Shown piece after piece: positions 49,755 to 60,597 of a stretch of 64,000 nt of DNA (positions within the stretch are counted from its first letter, which is position 1; each line of letters opens with the position of its first letter). Under the pieces are notes generated by a model. That model ran no database searches. It was not told the DNA's origin and was given only the letters and a program-made list of their open reading frames with translations. This DNA comes from Polytrichum commune (Eukaryota; Streptophyta; Polytrichopsida; Polytrichales; Polytrichaceae), in contig OX485804.1 of the NCBI GenBank assembly GCA_950295325.1, positions 66,564,033-66,628,032 on the forward strand, given 5' to 3'. Both the position numbers and the translations under genes were made by a program.

Positions 49755-49825
49755 TACCCTAAATCCTAAACCCTAAACCCTAAACACTATACCCTATACC
49801 CTATACCCTATACCCTATAACCGCC
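49755..49825. repeat. telomere-like CCCTAAA tract
   Basis: AAATCCTAAACCCTAAACCC followed by TAAACACTATACCC and several CCCTATA units. Two to three perfect plant telomere units (CCCTAAA) grade into a variant. It lies in the middle of the transposon, so it is an interstitial tract or a telo-box-like element, not a chromosome end. Confidence 0.75.
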
Positions 49826-52139
49826 CACCCCTGAACAAACACAACGACATACGGTACGCATGGTTAACTGAATAACTCCCAATACATGTGTAGCCTTAAG
49901 TGGAAGTAATTCAAAACTATATGACTACCTTTAAATTTTGTAAAAGAAAACCATAAACATTTCAAATGTGAAGCAAATTTAGGGGTAACCTTACCTTTCA
50001 TTTTTTTAAATCTTTCTTTGGCTTTAAACCATTTGCTTTAAACATATACTTTTGATGAAAGGTTTTGAAGATCGTATATTGGTATTCTATAATCGAGTCC
50101 TAAACACAACTCACCACCGAAAGAAAACTCCAAATATAAACAAGTTTGCTACTACTTATAAGCGATAATACAAGCTGAGGCCTATGTGTGGAAGGATTGG
50201 ATGGATCCGAAAGGTTGTTTAATGTACAAGAGGGATGTACATTCAACACATACCCATGCATTTTGTTTTAATACAAGCTTAGACCTATGTGTGGAGGGAT
50301 TGAATTAATCCGTAATGTTGTTTAAGGTATTACAAGCATATGAATTCTCCCCATATCTCGATGTTTCGGTTTTGTTAATTGCGTTTCACAACTTATTGCG
50401 ATAATTGAGGGATTCACAAGTATTTCTTGGCAAAGTTTCATGAGAATTTGTGGCCAATTGGTATATTGCCCCAATTGCATTTGAATCCCACCTTTGAGAA
50501 GAAAAAGAATTCTTATACTGAAGTTAATCAACAAGACATCCTTTTATTGAATATTATTATTATTCTCGAAATATAGAGTCCCCTCCATAGCTCGGGGGGT
50601 GCACTGTACTAAACATGTACGAGTTATACGTGAGTGCACAGGAGGGGTATTGATTTGGACCTTGCCGTATTGCATATACATATGGTATACATGTTATAAT
50701 TTATAGTTACGTACATATATGGAAGGCCTTTAAAAAGTATAGAATAATTGTACTTGTATGGTATTGTTACTATACTATATATCATAAGTGTTCATATTGG
50801 ATAAGTTTTCATAAGGTTTGGTTTGTTGGGAGAGTTTATAGGATGCGGAGGAAGTTTGGTAATCGTTGGGTGGAGTATAGGGATCCATTTGACTTGATGG
50901 ACCGTCCATCAAACGTGGAGATTGGTTTATGTTGGTATCAAAAGGGGCTAACAACAAGTGGACATATGATCTTATTGATCATTCCATGGTAGACTTCGAG
51001 ACAATAATTGCATTTGTATACTTATGTTAATGACTCTCGGGGGGGGGGGCAGTCATTGGTTGGAGTAGCAATATACGTGCAAACAAATGATAGGGTATTT
51101 TAAAAACATGGGGGCAAAAAATTATAAATGGACTTAAGAGTAATATAGGGTATCAAAAATGGCACTGGACATCTTTAAAGTAGTATAGGGTATGGAATAA
51201 TTGGTAATTTGGAATTATAAGTAATGCAAGCCATTTTTCTATTAACCCAAAGTAGAAATTTATATAATGATAGCATGTGAAAAAAAATAAGAGAATTGAA
51301 AGTAATACCCCCCTATATCCTTATTTTTTTAACACACTGCCCCCCCGAGTAATGACTAATATATATGAATGGATGTTTTTTTGTGTATACATATTGTTGC
51401 TTGTATATTTATTGTTGCAATTGTATGTGTATTACTTCATTTCACAAAAAATCACTTGTATATATTAGGGGGTTTTTAGAGTATGCAGTGAACGCACGTG
51501 ATTCTAGGTTTTAATGAAAGGTGCTCCCCCACTCTCCATAGAGGCCACACTAGAAATTGTAGTTAGTTTCTCTCATTGTTTGGAGTTCCAAAATGATATT
51601 ATTATTATTATTGATGTCATTTAATTGTTGACAATGACATAATAATTTACTCAACCTCACACCCTAATATAATTTCCTAAAATAATGAATACTTTCTAGA
51701 GCTCGTATGAATATTTCACTCATTATCAAAAGTGAAGAGAAGAGGCAACGAGATGGCTCATTTTATATTTAGAGTGACATTTAGTGTGACTTTTAACTTG
51801 CCTTAGCATAAACATAAGATGTTATTATGACATAATATGATAATAAAATCACCAAACTAAGTATAAATTAAACCCCTATTTCAATACCAAATATAGACCA
51901 GTAGGGTGATGCCACGTAAGGGTATAGGCCGGCGATTGGGCGCGACGTTTGGGGTAGGGACACGTGGAGGCACGCCATTGTTTTAGGGTTCCAAGTACTC
52001 CAGCACCCTTTCGCCCTCGCTCTTTGTGCTTTTCCTTCCTTCTCTATCATCTCTTCCTTCCGTTCCTTCTACTGTTGCTCTTGCTTCTCTTGCTTTAGGG
52101 TTATAGGGTTTCAAAGTACACCAGCTCCCTTTTGCCCTC

Positions 52140-52445
52140 CTCTTCGTGCTTTTGCTTCCTTCTCTTGCAACTCTTGTTTATCTTGTTTCTCTTGTTTCTC
52201 TTGTTTCTCTTGCTCATCTGCTCTTGCTTCTCTTGCTCATTTGCTCATCTTCTCTTGCTCATCTGCTCTTGCTCATCTTCTCTTGCTCATCTTCTCTTGC
52301 TCAACTTCTCATCTTCTCTTGCTCATCTGCTCATCTTCTTTTGCTTCTTTTGCTTCTCTTCACTTTCTTCTCTTGTTTCTCTTGCTTCTTACCCTTATCT
52401 TCACTTTCTTCTCTCTCTTCTCTTGCTTCCCTTGCTGGTCTTGCT
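52140..52445. repeat. pyrimidine-rich microsatellite
   Basis: Irregular repeats of CTTCTCTTGCTCAT and TTGTTTCTCTTGTTTCT make a nearly pure C/T strand with scattered G. Leucine/serine-rich open frames through it in three phases are by-products. Confidence 0.9.
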
Positions 52446-52489
52446 TCTCTTTCCTCACAATGCAAAACTCATTCTTATTGGTCAATTGT

Positions 52490-52501
52490 TGACGCGCGTC
52501 A
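52490..52501. promoter_or_regulatory. variant short palindrome
   Basis: TGACGCGCGTCA shares the GACGCGCGTC core of the element's palindrome without the ACGG/CCGT shoulders. It may be a chance match or a reduced site. Confidence 0.4.
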
Positions 52502-53278
52502 GAGCTAGAGTAAGTTCTCCTTGTTTGCTGCTCATTTGCTTATTAGCTCATTAGCTCATTAGTAAGTTTTGCTTGCTGCTTGCTTGCTTGCTGCTCATTA
52601 GATCATTAGGATGCTCATTGTTGCTTGCTACTGCTCATTAGGTTGTTTTCAGTTGTTGATCTCAGTTGTTGCAAGGGTAATTAGTGTTTCAGATGTTGCT
52701 CATTAGGGTTTCAGTTGTAGCTTCACCATGTAGTTCATTATATTTTTTGCATACAAATCAATAGTTTCCTTTCACTTGTGTTGCATGAATCTGATTTATG
52801 AGCAACTTTTTTGAGTAGTTCTCAATGTTGAATCATGCATGTGCACATTGAATTACTAGAGGTTTCTGACCTCAATTTTATTGTTCATTTGCAGTTGGTA
52901 TTAGCTGCAGCAGGAGCAGCTAGTTGTGGTTTAGGAGCAAACACTCTAGAAAGGTAAGTTTTTTAGAACATTGCAATTGCATTTTGTATGATTGCAATTT
53001 TGGGTTGTTGTGGTTTAGGGCTTAAGGTTAGCATGACAGAATGTGAGATTCCAGTTTCAAGGAATTCTGAATTTGTTTAGTACTTTGTCTATGGCTACAT
53101 TCTAAGAATCATTTAGTTATGGACATGTCAGTGTTCTGAAAGTGCCTTATGTTGTCAATCTGCAGTGCAGTGTTTGCTATTGCAGTGAAGTAAAATTGCA
53201 TTCTTATTTGGAGGGCAAAACCATATTGGACGACAAGGTAAAGTCCCGAAAAACACGGAGCATTAATGAAAACATTGG

Positions 53279-53850
53279 AATACGCAAACATTACAATAGC
53301 CTTTATAATCCTCAAAGTTTACGGACGCGCGTCCGTAAACTTTGTGGATCTTTGTGTAGGTGAGAGACAAGCCTCTCAAACAACATATTACGCAAACGAA
53401 GCCAAATATTGTAATATTAGGCATATTAAAATAGCCTTTATAATACTCAAAGTTTACGGACGCGCGTCCGTAAACTTTGTGGATCTTTGTGTAGGTGAGA
53501 AACAAGACTCTCAAACCGCATATTACGCAAACGAAGCCAAATATTGTAATATTAGGCATATTAAAATAACCTTTATAATACTCAAAGTTTACGGACGCGC
53601 GTCCGTAAACTTTGTGGATCTTTGGGTAGGTGAGAGACAAGCCTCTCAAACAATATATTACGCAAACGAAGCCAAATATTGTAATATTAGGCATATTAAA
53701 ATAGCCTTTATAATACTCAAAGTTTACGGACGCGCGTCCGTAAACTTTGTGGATCTTTGTGTAGGTGAGAAACAAGACTCTCAAAAATATATGTAGGTGA
53801 GAAACAAGACTCTCAAAAAAATGTAGGTGTGAAACAAGACTCTCAAAAAA
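53279..53850. repeat. 135-bp tandem array, one palindrome per unit
   Basis: Perfect palindromes begin at 53,318, 53,453, 53,588 and 53,723, exactly 135 bp apart. Each unit also has TGTGGATCTTTGTGTAGGTG, ACGCAAACGAAGCCAAATAT and TTAAAATAGCCTTTATAATA. The array decays into short TGTAGGTGAGAAACAAGACT repeats at its right end. It lies 0.3-0.8 kb upstream of gene B, mirroring the 95-bp array upstream of gene A although the spacers are unrelated. Confidence 0.95.
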
Positions 53851-53904
53851 ATATTAACCGTAACTTGAATACATTGATATTTACCACCATACTATCTTTG
53901 CGAA

Positions 53905-54051
53905 GTTTACGGACGCGCGTCCGTAACTTATAGAGATATTTGAGTATATAATATACGCGTTATGCGTATTTGGAAGAAATGTATCTTTTCATTTGGATCC
54001 AAAAATGTAATTGAGACAATTTGGAAAACTTTACGAACGCGCGTTCGTAAA
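53905..54051. promoter_or_regulatory. two palindromes just upstream of gene B
   Basis: Copies at 53,905-53,926 (ACGGACGCGCGTCCGT core) and 54,030-54,051 (ACGAACGCGCGTTCGT, changed symmetrically on both arms). The second ends 55 bp before the start codon at 54,107, so it is probably in the 5' UTR or core promoter. Confidence 0.8.
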
Positions 54052-54106
54052 GTATGATCTATATCTTTTGCCAAGAATTCTAACTTATCTATCTTATCAT
54101 TTGCAA

Positions 54107-57100
54107 ATGGCATCTAAAAAGAGACATGCAATTGAGATGTTCGCAGAAGCTCTCATTCCTCCGCTACCAGAAGCCATCAAAGACATAAGTCCCAACGACC
54201 ATTACAAGCCACAAGATGAAATTGTGGATAATTGGACAGTATTGGTAGAAAAGGACGAGAAAGAAATATTTGTGCTTAGATTTGCATATCAAATGAAGAC
54301 GGACATAGATGAAGCTGAGAAGTGGATAAAGCTTAAATCGTGGACAGTAGAGTGTGCAGTGGCACAAGGGGATTATGTAGTAATAGACCTTGAGAAGAAA
54401 GAAGATCGGGTCACTTTCATTTTGCACGAATCCTACCACCCCTTCAACAAAAATGAGTGTGAGAATGCTAGTACAGATGCGGCTTGCTTCAATCTCCAGA
54501 CGGAGTTCCAAGACTATGCATGCAATGCACCTTGGACGGGTAAGCGGCTTGGACGACTCTTGAACAATGTAACAAGAGTAAATGGAGCCTTGCTAGAGGC
54601 CAGAAAGGGGAAAGATAAGAAAAAACAAGTCGTTCCTGAACGACCTAAGCGTGTGCCTAAACCAGTGCCGGAATCCTCAAGGCCCTCGCAGAGTGGTGCA
54701 TCAAGAGGGAGCAGACAGGCGAGTAAACGCTCTCACTCGCAGATGGACTCTGGACTAACAGAGGGTCCGGATGTCAGCTCTACACTGACTGTCGCTCCAC
54801 TCCTCAAAAAGGGTCAACGCCCTGACGCCGAACTCTCAACAAAAATATTCCAAGAGTTCGATGAGAAGACGAAGGGATGCTGGCCCCTTGGCAGGTATTT
54901 TACTTTCGAAGTAGACGTCTACAAATGCCACAAGGGCACCGAAAGTATGAATACCAGAGCAAAAGAAGAAAGCGGTGTATGGTGGCAAATGAACAACATC
55001 ATGAACAACCCCAAGTTTGACAGGCAAACCATTTGTGTGACACCAAAGGATCCTATCGTTGAAGTCAACGAAAAAAATTGGCCGATTCTCAAGAATGGAG
55101 AGTTCTACATTGTCGACGGCCAACATAGTGTAATGGCTGCAAAAGCTCTCCTTGAAGACGACGAGTGGAAAAGCCCATTAAAGGAGACAATCCGATATTG
55201 GAAGGCATTTGTCGTGCATTCCAAGGACTCGAACCAACTCATAGCAATATCTGCCTTCATGAACCAGGGGAATAAAGTGAGGCAGTTCGAGGCTTCATGG
55301 GCAGCCAACATCGTGGCTGGGAGGACCTTGTGGGTGGAGCACGAATGTCCCCCAAAAGAAAGAGATAATGCTGTCGTGAAGAACCCAAAATGGCAGGTAT
55401 GTTACTCAAATAGATTTACGGACGTGCGTCCGTAAATGTGGCCCTTCTCCTCCCACTGCTTCAAATATTTGAATTTAATTTGTACTGAATTCAATGTTCT
55501 GATTTCTTGCAATTCGCGCCTCTTGCAGACATTCAGCAATGCCATATTGACAAAGTTCTCGAGTATAGACATGAAGACAAGCGGCATGAAAACAGTGCAT
55601 GAATTAAAAGGCGAACTCAAGCTCATCACTGCAACAGAAGAGACGTGGTCAATATGGTTGCGACTTTTCGATGCCCACAACAACGGCGACCTTGTCAATC
55701 CAGATACGGAGAACACCTACAAGAGCGACTCAAAAGTTAAGGTACCACCAATCCTGCGAGAGTTCTTTCGTCCCCTCCAAGGATTGATGGACTCGGAGCT
55801 GTACAGGGCAGCAGAACACATTCTTCTAGAAACTCCTAGAAGAACTCTGCCCTATCCCAAAATCTTTCTGAAGCGGCCGAAGCACATGAAGCCATCCACG
55901 TACCACATTAAGGAATGGTGCGATTACAGAAAGAAGAAGACCATGGCTGTAAGGGAGATTAGCAAATTGCTACCCACCCACAACCTCATTAATAGTGATG
56001 GTGAGATCGTGTGGGAGAATTGGAGGAAGCTGAAGGGTGAATACCACATCAATGGCGTCTCAATGCGAGCTTTGATAAGAGGGGCATCATCCTTCCTTGC
56101 CCAACGATCCAGAAGGAACGAAAAGAAGGGATCCATCGACGAGAGGGAGACAGGGTTGTATGTTCACTTTCTCGATAGGAAAAAGAACGCGAAATTTGGA
56201 GGGTTTGCAAGATTCTGCACGGTCGCAAAGGGCATGAAGTTCGGCGCATGGGACACCCATGCTTCAAGAGCCTCTGTGAGAGATGACCCCAGGGGTTGCC
56301 CTTTCGCCATTTTTGATTTTCGTGCAATTCCCGGAGCATGGAAGCAAGACGTTGCGGGAGCACCCTTCTACGAGCCCTTCTTAAAAGCCTTCAAGAGCTA
56401 TCGCTCGCCTGCCCTCTTCGAGCCTCATGTGTGGTTATGGATTGTAGAGCAAGAGAGGTCCACATCCATTGTCCATCTGTACACATCAACGATGGACCTC
56501 GAATACGATATGTACCACAGCACCTACATCCCAGCGAAGACAGAAGGGATCACTTTCATTCAAGAGGCAAGGGGGGTGAAGCAAGTGGGAGCTGTGCAGC
56601 TTTATTTCTTAACACGCAAGTCTTCCCCAACTGGGCGATTGCCCATTAAACCACACGAGGTGTTCAGGAAAGTCTATTCGTTGCCGCCACCACATCCCAA
56701 GGAGCTTGTTGAGGAGACAATGCATGCAATCTATCCGGCGTTCGAGCTCCGGATGGACTTTTATATAGGGGTCTTGAAGGCTTTAACTGTCATGAGTGAG
56801 ACAGTTTACAACGTCTTCGGAGGCACGAAGTTTATGTATGCAGCACTGGTGAGTATTTGTTTGTCTTTCAACCCACCTATCTTTTGCATAGTTATTTTAC
56901 GGACGCGCGTCCGTAAAAACCCAGTATCAGGTGCATGTGAATTTTACGACCGTGCGTCCGTAAAATTGTCCAACTTTTGAGTGGTGGTTTTACGGACGCG
57001 CGTCCGTATAACGTGTTGACATCTAGCCTCATTTATATGCAATCACCACTATTGTTCTTATCTAATTTTCTTGTTATGGTCCAGATGCTTGGCTTGCAGG

Positions 57101-58515
57101 TGAATTCTTTTGTGCAGGATTCCGACTACGATGACGCCCATACTCACAGGGTAATGGCCTCCAAAATGGATATCCAGGACATCATGGACGTCCTTACACC
57201 CCATCCTGTTGTGCCTCTTTCTTCTAGAGAAGAGGCAATGCCCGGAATGGAGACAGACCCTGAAGAGGACCAAGATCCCAGTTCCCCAAGAGCGCAACCC
57301 TCCACACAGGAGCCTTTACACGGCCTTGTTCGCGACCCAATTAATCCAAGTGCTTTCCTGCTGGGAACAGACGACACGGATGCGCAGGAGGCACGCGTGA
57401 ACTTCACTCCGATAAGGGTCCCTCATACCCCTGTTCTCTCACCTTTTGGGACTCCCACCTCTCGAGTTGGATTTCCCTCAACTGCGGGTCCATCTCGTGC
57501 TCCAGGAGTTATGGCCGAGAAGGATGTGGACCTTGCGGCAAAAGGCGGATGCACCGCTTCATCTGGAGGGGGGTCTCAACATTCAGATCTACCCCCTATG
57601 GAGGGGAGGGATGTGCTGGAGTTGATATTGAGGCCTGATATCTCTCTATATCGTGAGAGTCGACGAAAGAGGAACAAGACGCCATACAACGAATACCCTG
57701 AAGGCGCGGTCTTGGAGCTCTCCGATGAAGACGAGGATGAGATTAGGATTCACAATGCCATCTCTGCCTTGCCTACGGAACCTGGCAAGGTGAAGAAAGA
57801 GCCGATGTCAGTGTCCGAATTGGACGAGAAGATGGAGAGGCGAATGAAGGAAGAGCTTGACCAACGGCTTCGAGAAGCTAACGAGGAGCACGCCAAAAAG
57901 ATGGCCGCCATCCAAGCTGAGATGGAGCAAGCTAGGTTGGAGTCTGCTCGAAGGCACGCCGATCTCATGGCCCAAAATCAACAGTTCTTGGCCCAAAGTC
58001 AACAATTTATGAGCCTGATGCAGAGCTTGCAGGCAAGACCCCCTGTAGTCTATACAGCTCCCGATGCCGTCATGTCTATGCCCCCCACTCTCATGCGGCC
58101 TCCGTCTAGTAGCCATGCGGTGTATATACCCGAGCATGCTTATCCAGCCCCCGCGTTGATTGTCCCGCCCTCTCCCCTTGTTGTCGCCACTCCAGAGGAG
58201 CCCTCCTCTCATCCTACAGGAGTGGAGGAGATACCGGCACGTGACATGGCGGGTGCCGCCGAGACAGATGTCAATGAAGGCAATGCCCCCATCGGCGATG
58301 AAGATGTACATATGCGGGGCAGCCAAGACTCCACAGATGAGGATCAGCCTTACGTGGATACTCAAGGGTCGCAAGCGGCTGGAGACACCTTGTTGGTGGT
58401 CGAAGATCTGGACAATTTTGCGGACGCGCGTCCGGATCCTGTGCCCATGACGGGGCCAGGTGAGGGAGGCACTGCTGGCGCGGACCTCGCCCTTGAAGAG
58501 GTAATCAACCTTTGA
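54107..58515 (+). CDS. ParB-like/DNA methyltransferase-like fusion protein
   Basis: Three exons, 54107-55396, 55529-56848 and 57085-58515, all phase 0 with GT-AG borders, give 1346 aa. An upstream in-frame Met at 54,011 is possible, but its frame begins within a palindrome, so 54,107 is preferred. Residues 1-190 are unrecognised; 195-280 are Lys/Pro/Ser-rich. The box FYIVDGQHSVMAAKALL (DGQHS near 337-341) and the later AFMNQGNKVRQFEASW resemble ParB/DGQHR-type domains. Across the exon 2/3 junction, FELRMDFYIGVLKAL, then VYNVFGGTKFMYAAL and MLGLQVNSFVQDSDYDDA (about 835-890), resemble the KPxEL, VxDxFxGxGTT and AAxxLGRxxIGxE order of N4/N6 DNA methyltransferases. A catalytic [DNS]PP[YFW] box is not visible, so activity is doubtful. 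The C-terminus has an acidic patch, a charged coiled coil (SELDEKMERRMKEELDQRLR) and a Pro/acid-rich tail. Both introns contain palindromes. Confidence 0.75.
55415..55436. promoter_or_regulatory. palindrome in gene B intron 1
   Basis: ACGGACGTGCGTCCGT with symmetric TTT/AAA shoulders lies within the 132-bp first intron, about 19 bp after the donor site. One base departs from perfect symmetry in the centre. Confidence 0.8.
56896..57010. promoter_or_regulatory. three palindromes in gene B intron 2
   Basis: Copies at 56,896-56,917, 56,943-56,964 (ACGACCGTGCGTCCGT, two changes) and 56,989-57,010 fall within a 236-bp intron, spaced 46-47 bp apart (about four and a half helical turns). Confidence 0.85.
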
Positions 58516-58546
58516 GCATGCCTCCCACGTTACGGACGCGCGTCCA
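58421..58546. promoter_or_regulatory. palindromes at the end of gene B
   Basis: CGGACGCGCGTCCG at 58,421-58,434 is translated in frame as Ala-Asp-Ala-Arg-Pro-Asp, and a second copy (ACGGACGCGCGTCC, 3' shoulder lost) lies at 58,530-58,546, just after the stop codon. They could act on RNA or DNA at the 3' end of the gene. Confidence 0.7.
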
Positions 58547-58888
58547 AAACTTCCTTGTCTGCCTCCTTCGTGGCGTGTGTATATTATCGAGTTCAATCCT
58601 CGACTTCGCCCGGCGGGTGGATACAATTTTGTTAGCATAGATTCCATTAACTTCAACAGATATTTTTTGCGACAATGTATATTATTCACCAAATGTATAT
58701 CACCAATTACATTAATACCAATTTTTCAACTGGATGGTTCGGATTATTTTTGGCCTTATAATTTGTGTTGAGTTTATCCATGCTTGTCAATTGGTTTTCT
58801 TGAGTAGTACCATTTACCTAGATAGAATGTTCCATCACAGGGTCCGTCGGAGATATGTCGCAACCCCGCGGGAAAACCAAGCGCGCCC

Positions 58889-59608
58889 ATGATGAAACCG
58901 TTCATAATATTTGACCTCAATGGGGTGCTTTGTCAATCCAAACATATCTCGAATAGTGCGTCCAAGGGGCCCTTCCGTAGTCCACAAGACATGGATTACG
59001 GCGGACATTTCGATACTCTCATAAATAAGAAGGTTGTACGTGCCCGCCCCGGTTTGAGGAGCTTCCTTCGTGAGGTCCTTGGCTTCGCCCATGTCATCAT
59101 CTGGAGCTCTATGCTCATGGACAACACGAAGGCCATCGTCGGTTTCCTTTTCCGAGAACTCGCAATGCCATGCTTGCTTCTCGGTCAAGAACACTGCGAT
59201 GACCTCTATGACCGTAGTGGCAATATTGTACCCAAGGTCGGAGGGGGTCGTGGGCCTCAATTCTTAAAGGTCCTGAGGAAGAACCTCTGGGTGGGCGTCC
59301 CTATGTTGGAGGGGGTTCCCCACGGTTGTTGGCCCACCCCGGATAACACACTCCTCATTGACGACAGCCCGGCAAAGAGTATTCTCAATCCCCCGGGCAA
59401 TTGCATATTCCCGGATCCTTGGGAAAGCGATAGAAATGACAACTTTCTAGAGAGTGAACTAGGACCCTACATTAGGAGGCTTGCCTATCACCCCGGAAGT
59501 GTCCCGGATTTTGTGCTCTCCAACCCAATTGGCAATAGGCCTCTAGGCCCACAAGATGAGGAATTTAGGAGATTGTACGGCTACGCTAGACTCAATAAAT
59601 TAATATGA
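58889..59608 (+). CDS. FCP1/NIF-like HAD phosphatase
   Basis: 239 aa with the order of an FCP1-like (NIF) HAD domain: motif I FIIFDLNGVL near residue 6, RARPGLRSFLREVL, motif II VIIWSSM, and motif IV TLLIDDSPAKS near 155. In classical FCP1 motif I is DxDxT/V; here the second Asp is Asn, a form common in plant DLNGxL proteins, which may change or remove phosphatase activity. The size covers the domain only, with no BRCT domain. A good acceptor (ATCACAG) precedes in-frame codons from about 58,851, so a 5' exon is possible. The gene follows gene B by 370 bp on the same strand within the element and may act on RNA polymerase II C-terminal domain or another phosphoprotein; that is inference. Confidence 0.75.
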   Translation: MMKPFIIFDLNGVLCQSKHISNSASKGPFRSPQDMDYGGHFDTLINKKVVRARPGLRSFLREVLGFAHVIIWSSMLMDNTKAIVGFLFRELAMPCLLLGQEHCDDLYDRSGNIVPKVGGGRGPQFLKVLRKNLWVGVPMLEGVPHGCWPTPDNTLLIDDSPAKSILNPPGNCIFPDPWESDRNDNFLESELGPYIRRLAYHPGSVPDFVLSNPIGNRPLGPQDEEFRRLYGYARLNKLI

Positions 59609-59700
59609 AAACTTTGATGATTTTGGGTTTGTACTTGGACTCTCCATGTAAATATCTAACATTTCTCCCCTTATCTTTGTAATGTATTTTTGTGTCTTAG

Positions 59701-60597
59701 TTGCCTCACCAAGCACCCAAAAGTGTCGTCAATGGCATGTCTGCATCTCAGGCAGACACCGGCTCCCTTTCCCTTGGTATGAGCGACGTTGCAATGCCTT
59801 CACTATTCCAATATTCGGCCGTCGATGCTGCCTCTGCTGTTGATTACTCCAAAGACTCCGGGTTTGAAGACGGAGTCGTGGATAGCCCTCCTGCAAAGGT
59901 TGCAAAACTCAATTACTCTCCAAGTCCATCTCCATCTCCCCTCCGCAGTGAGAAGCACGTCCGTAACCCACGGTCGACCAGACGCCTTTGCATGGATGAA
60001 CCCCAAATTGATGTCCCGGCGTTTGCGAACGTCCCTCTCGGGCTTGTATCTACACCCGTCGATGTCCCAAAAGCTCTAACCAGCGCCCCAAAGGCGAAGG
60101 TGCCCAACTATTGGCATTCTCAAGTTTTTCCTTGATGATTTCCGTGTATTAGTGCATTTCAACTTCTTGGGTTTTTCGGACTTCCATCCGTAACTTGTAA
60201 CCACTTATACTAACCCACTTCATTATATATATTTATGGTCATTGTTCAGACCCCAATGTACACGAATGTGGGCCGGGCATCATCGACTTCGTCATTGGAT
60301 AGGCGAACACTGAAGACAGCTTCTTGCGAGTCTGATCGTTGTTTGGCCCTACGGAAGAGTGCAAGACGTTCGGTTTCCCAAACGCATTCGTATTCCACTT
60401 ATTCGGAAGGGGGTCGGCAAATATGGGCAAATGGCGCATATTCGGGGTCAACAAATAAACAAGGTTACAGCCGCGGACCCGAGATCTTTAGAGCCATGGA
60501 GGCCATGAAAGCAAAGGAACGTGAAACGGCCGTAAATGCTAATAATAGTATTGCAAAAGCAAAAGTAGTGAGTCGTAATCATGATCCGAACGTATAG
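59701..60597 (+). CDS. Ser/Pro-rich hypothetical protein, probably two exons
   Basis: Two open blocks follow the phosphatase: 59,701-60,135 (after a TCTTAG acceptor; a first Met near 59,734) and 60,250-60,597 (after GTTCAG). The first has a low-complexity YSPSPSPSPLRSEKHVRNPRS stretch and repeated VP-rich segments; the second has SSTSSLDRR and a basic helix ending in a stop at 60,597. They join in phase if GTGCCC at about 60,099 is the donor, which is a weak site. Alternatively they are separate, or belong as 3' exons to an alternative form of the phosphatase gene. Composition resembles gene B's tail more than the flanking DNA. No known domain. Confidence 0.4.

Larger units (their letters stand above)
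47512..53278. other. 5.8-kb non-coding centre of the element
   Basis: Divergent control region between genes A and B. Its left part holds diverged palindromes and the 95-bp array; 49.75 kb has a telomere-like tract; 52.1-52.45 kb is a pyrimidine microsatellite. Long frames here are repeat translations. A short exon-like block near 52,894-52,953 (LVLAAAGAASCGLGANTLE, then GTAAGT) could be a 5' exon of gene B but has no proven partner. Confidence 0.5.

Noticed and set aside
52132-52554. Open frame rich in Leu, Ser and Cys
   Set aside because: It is a translation of the pyrimidine microsatellite; three overlapping phases are all open for the same reason.
53263-53796. Repeated ~175-aa open frames on both strands
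   Set aside because: The 135-bp unit is a multiple of three, so the tandem array stays open on both strands; there is no start or splice context.
57808-58692. 294-aa open frame on the minus strand
   Set aside because: It is antisense to gene B's GC-richer last exon and has no domain or splice support.
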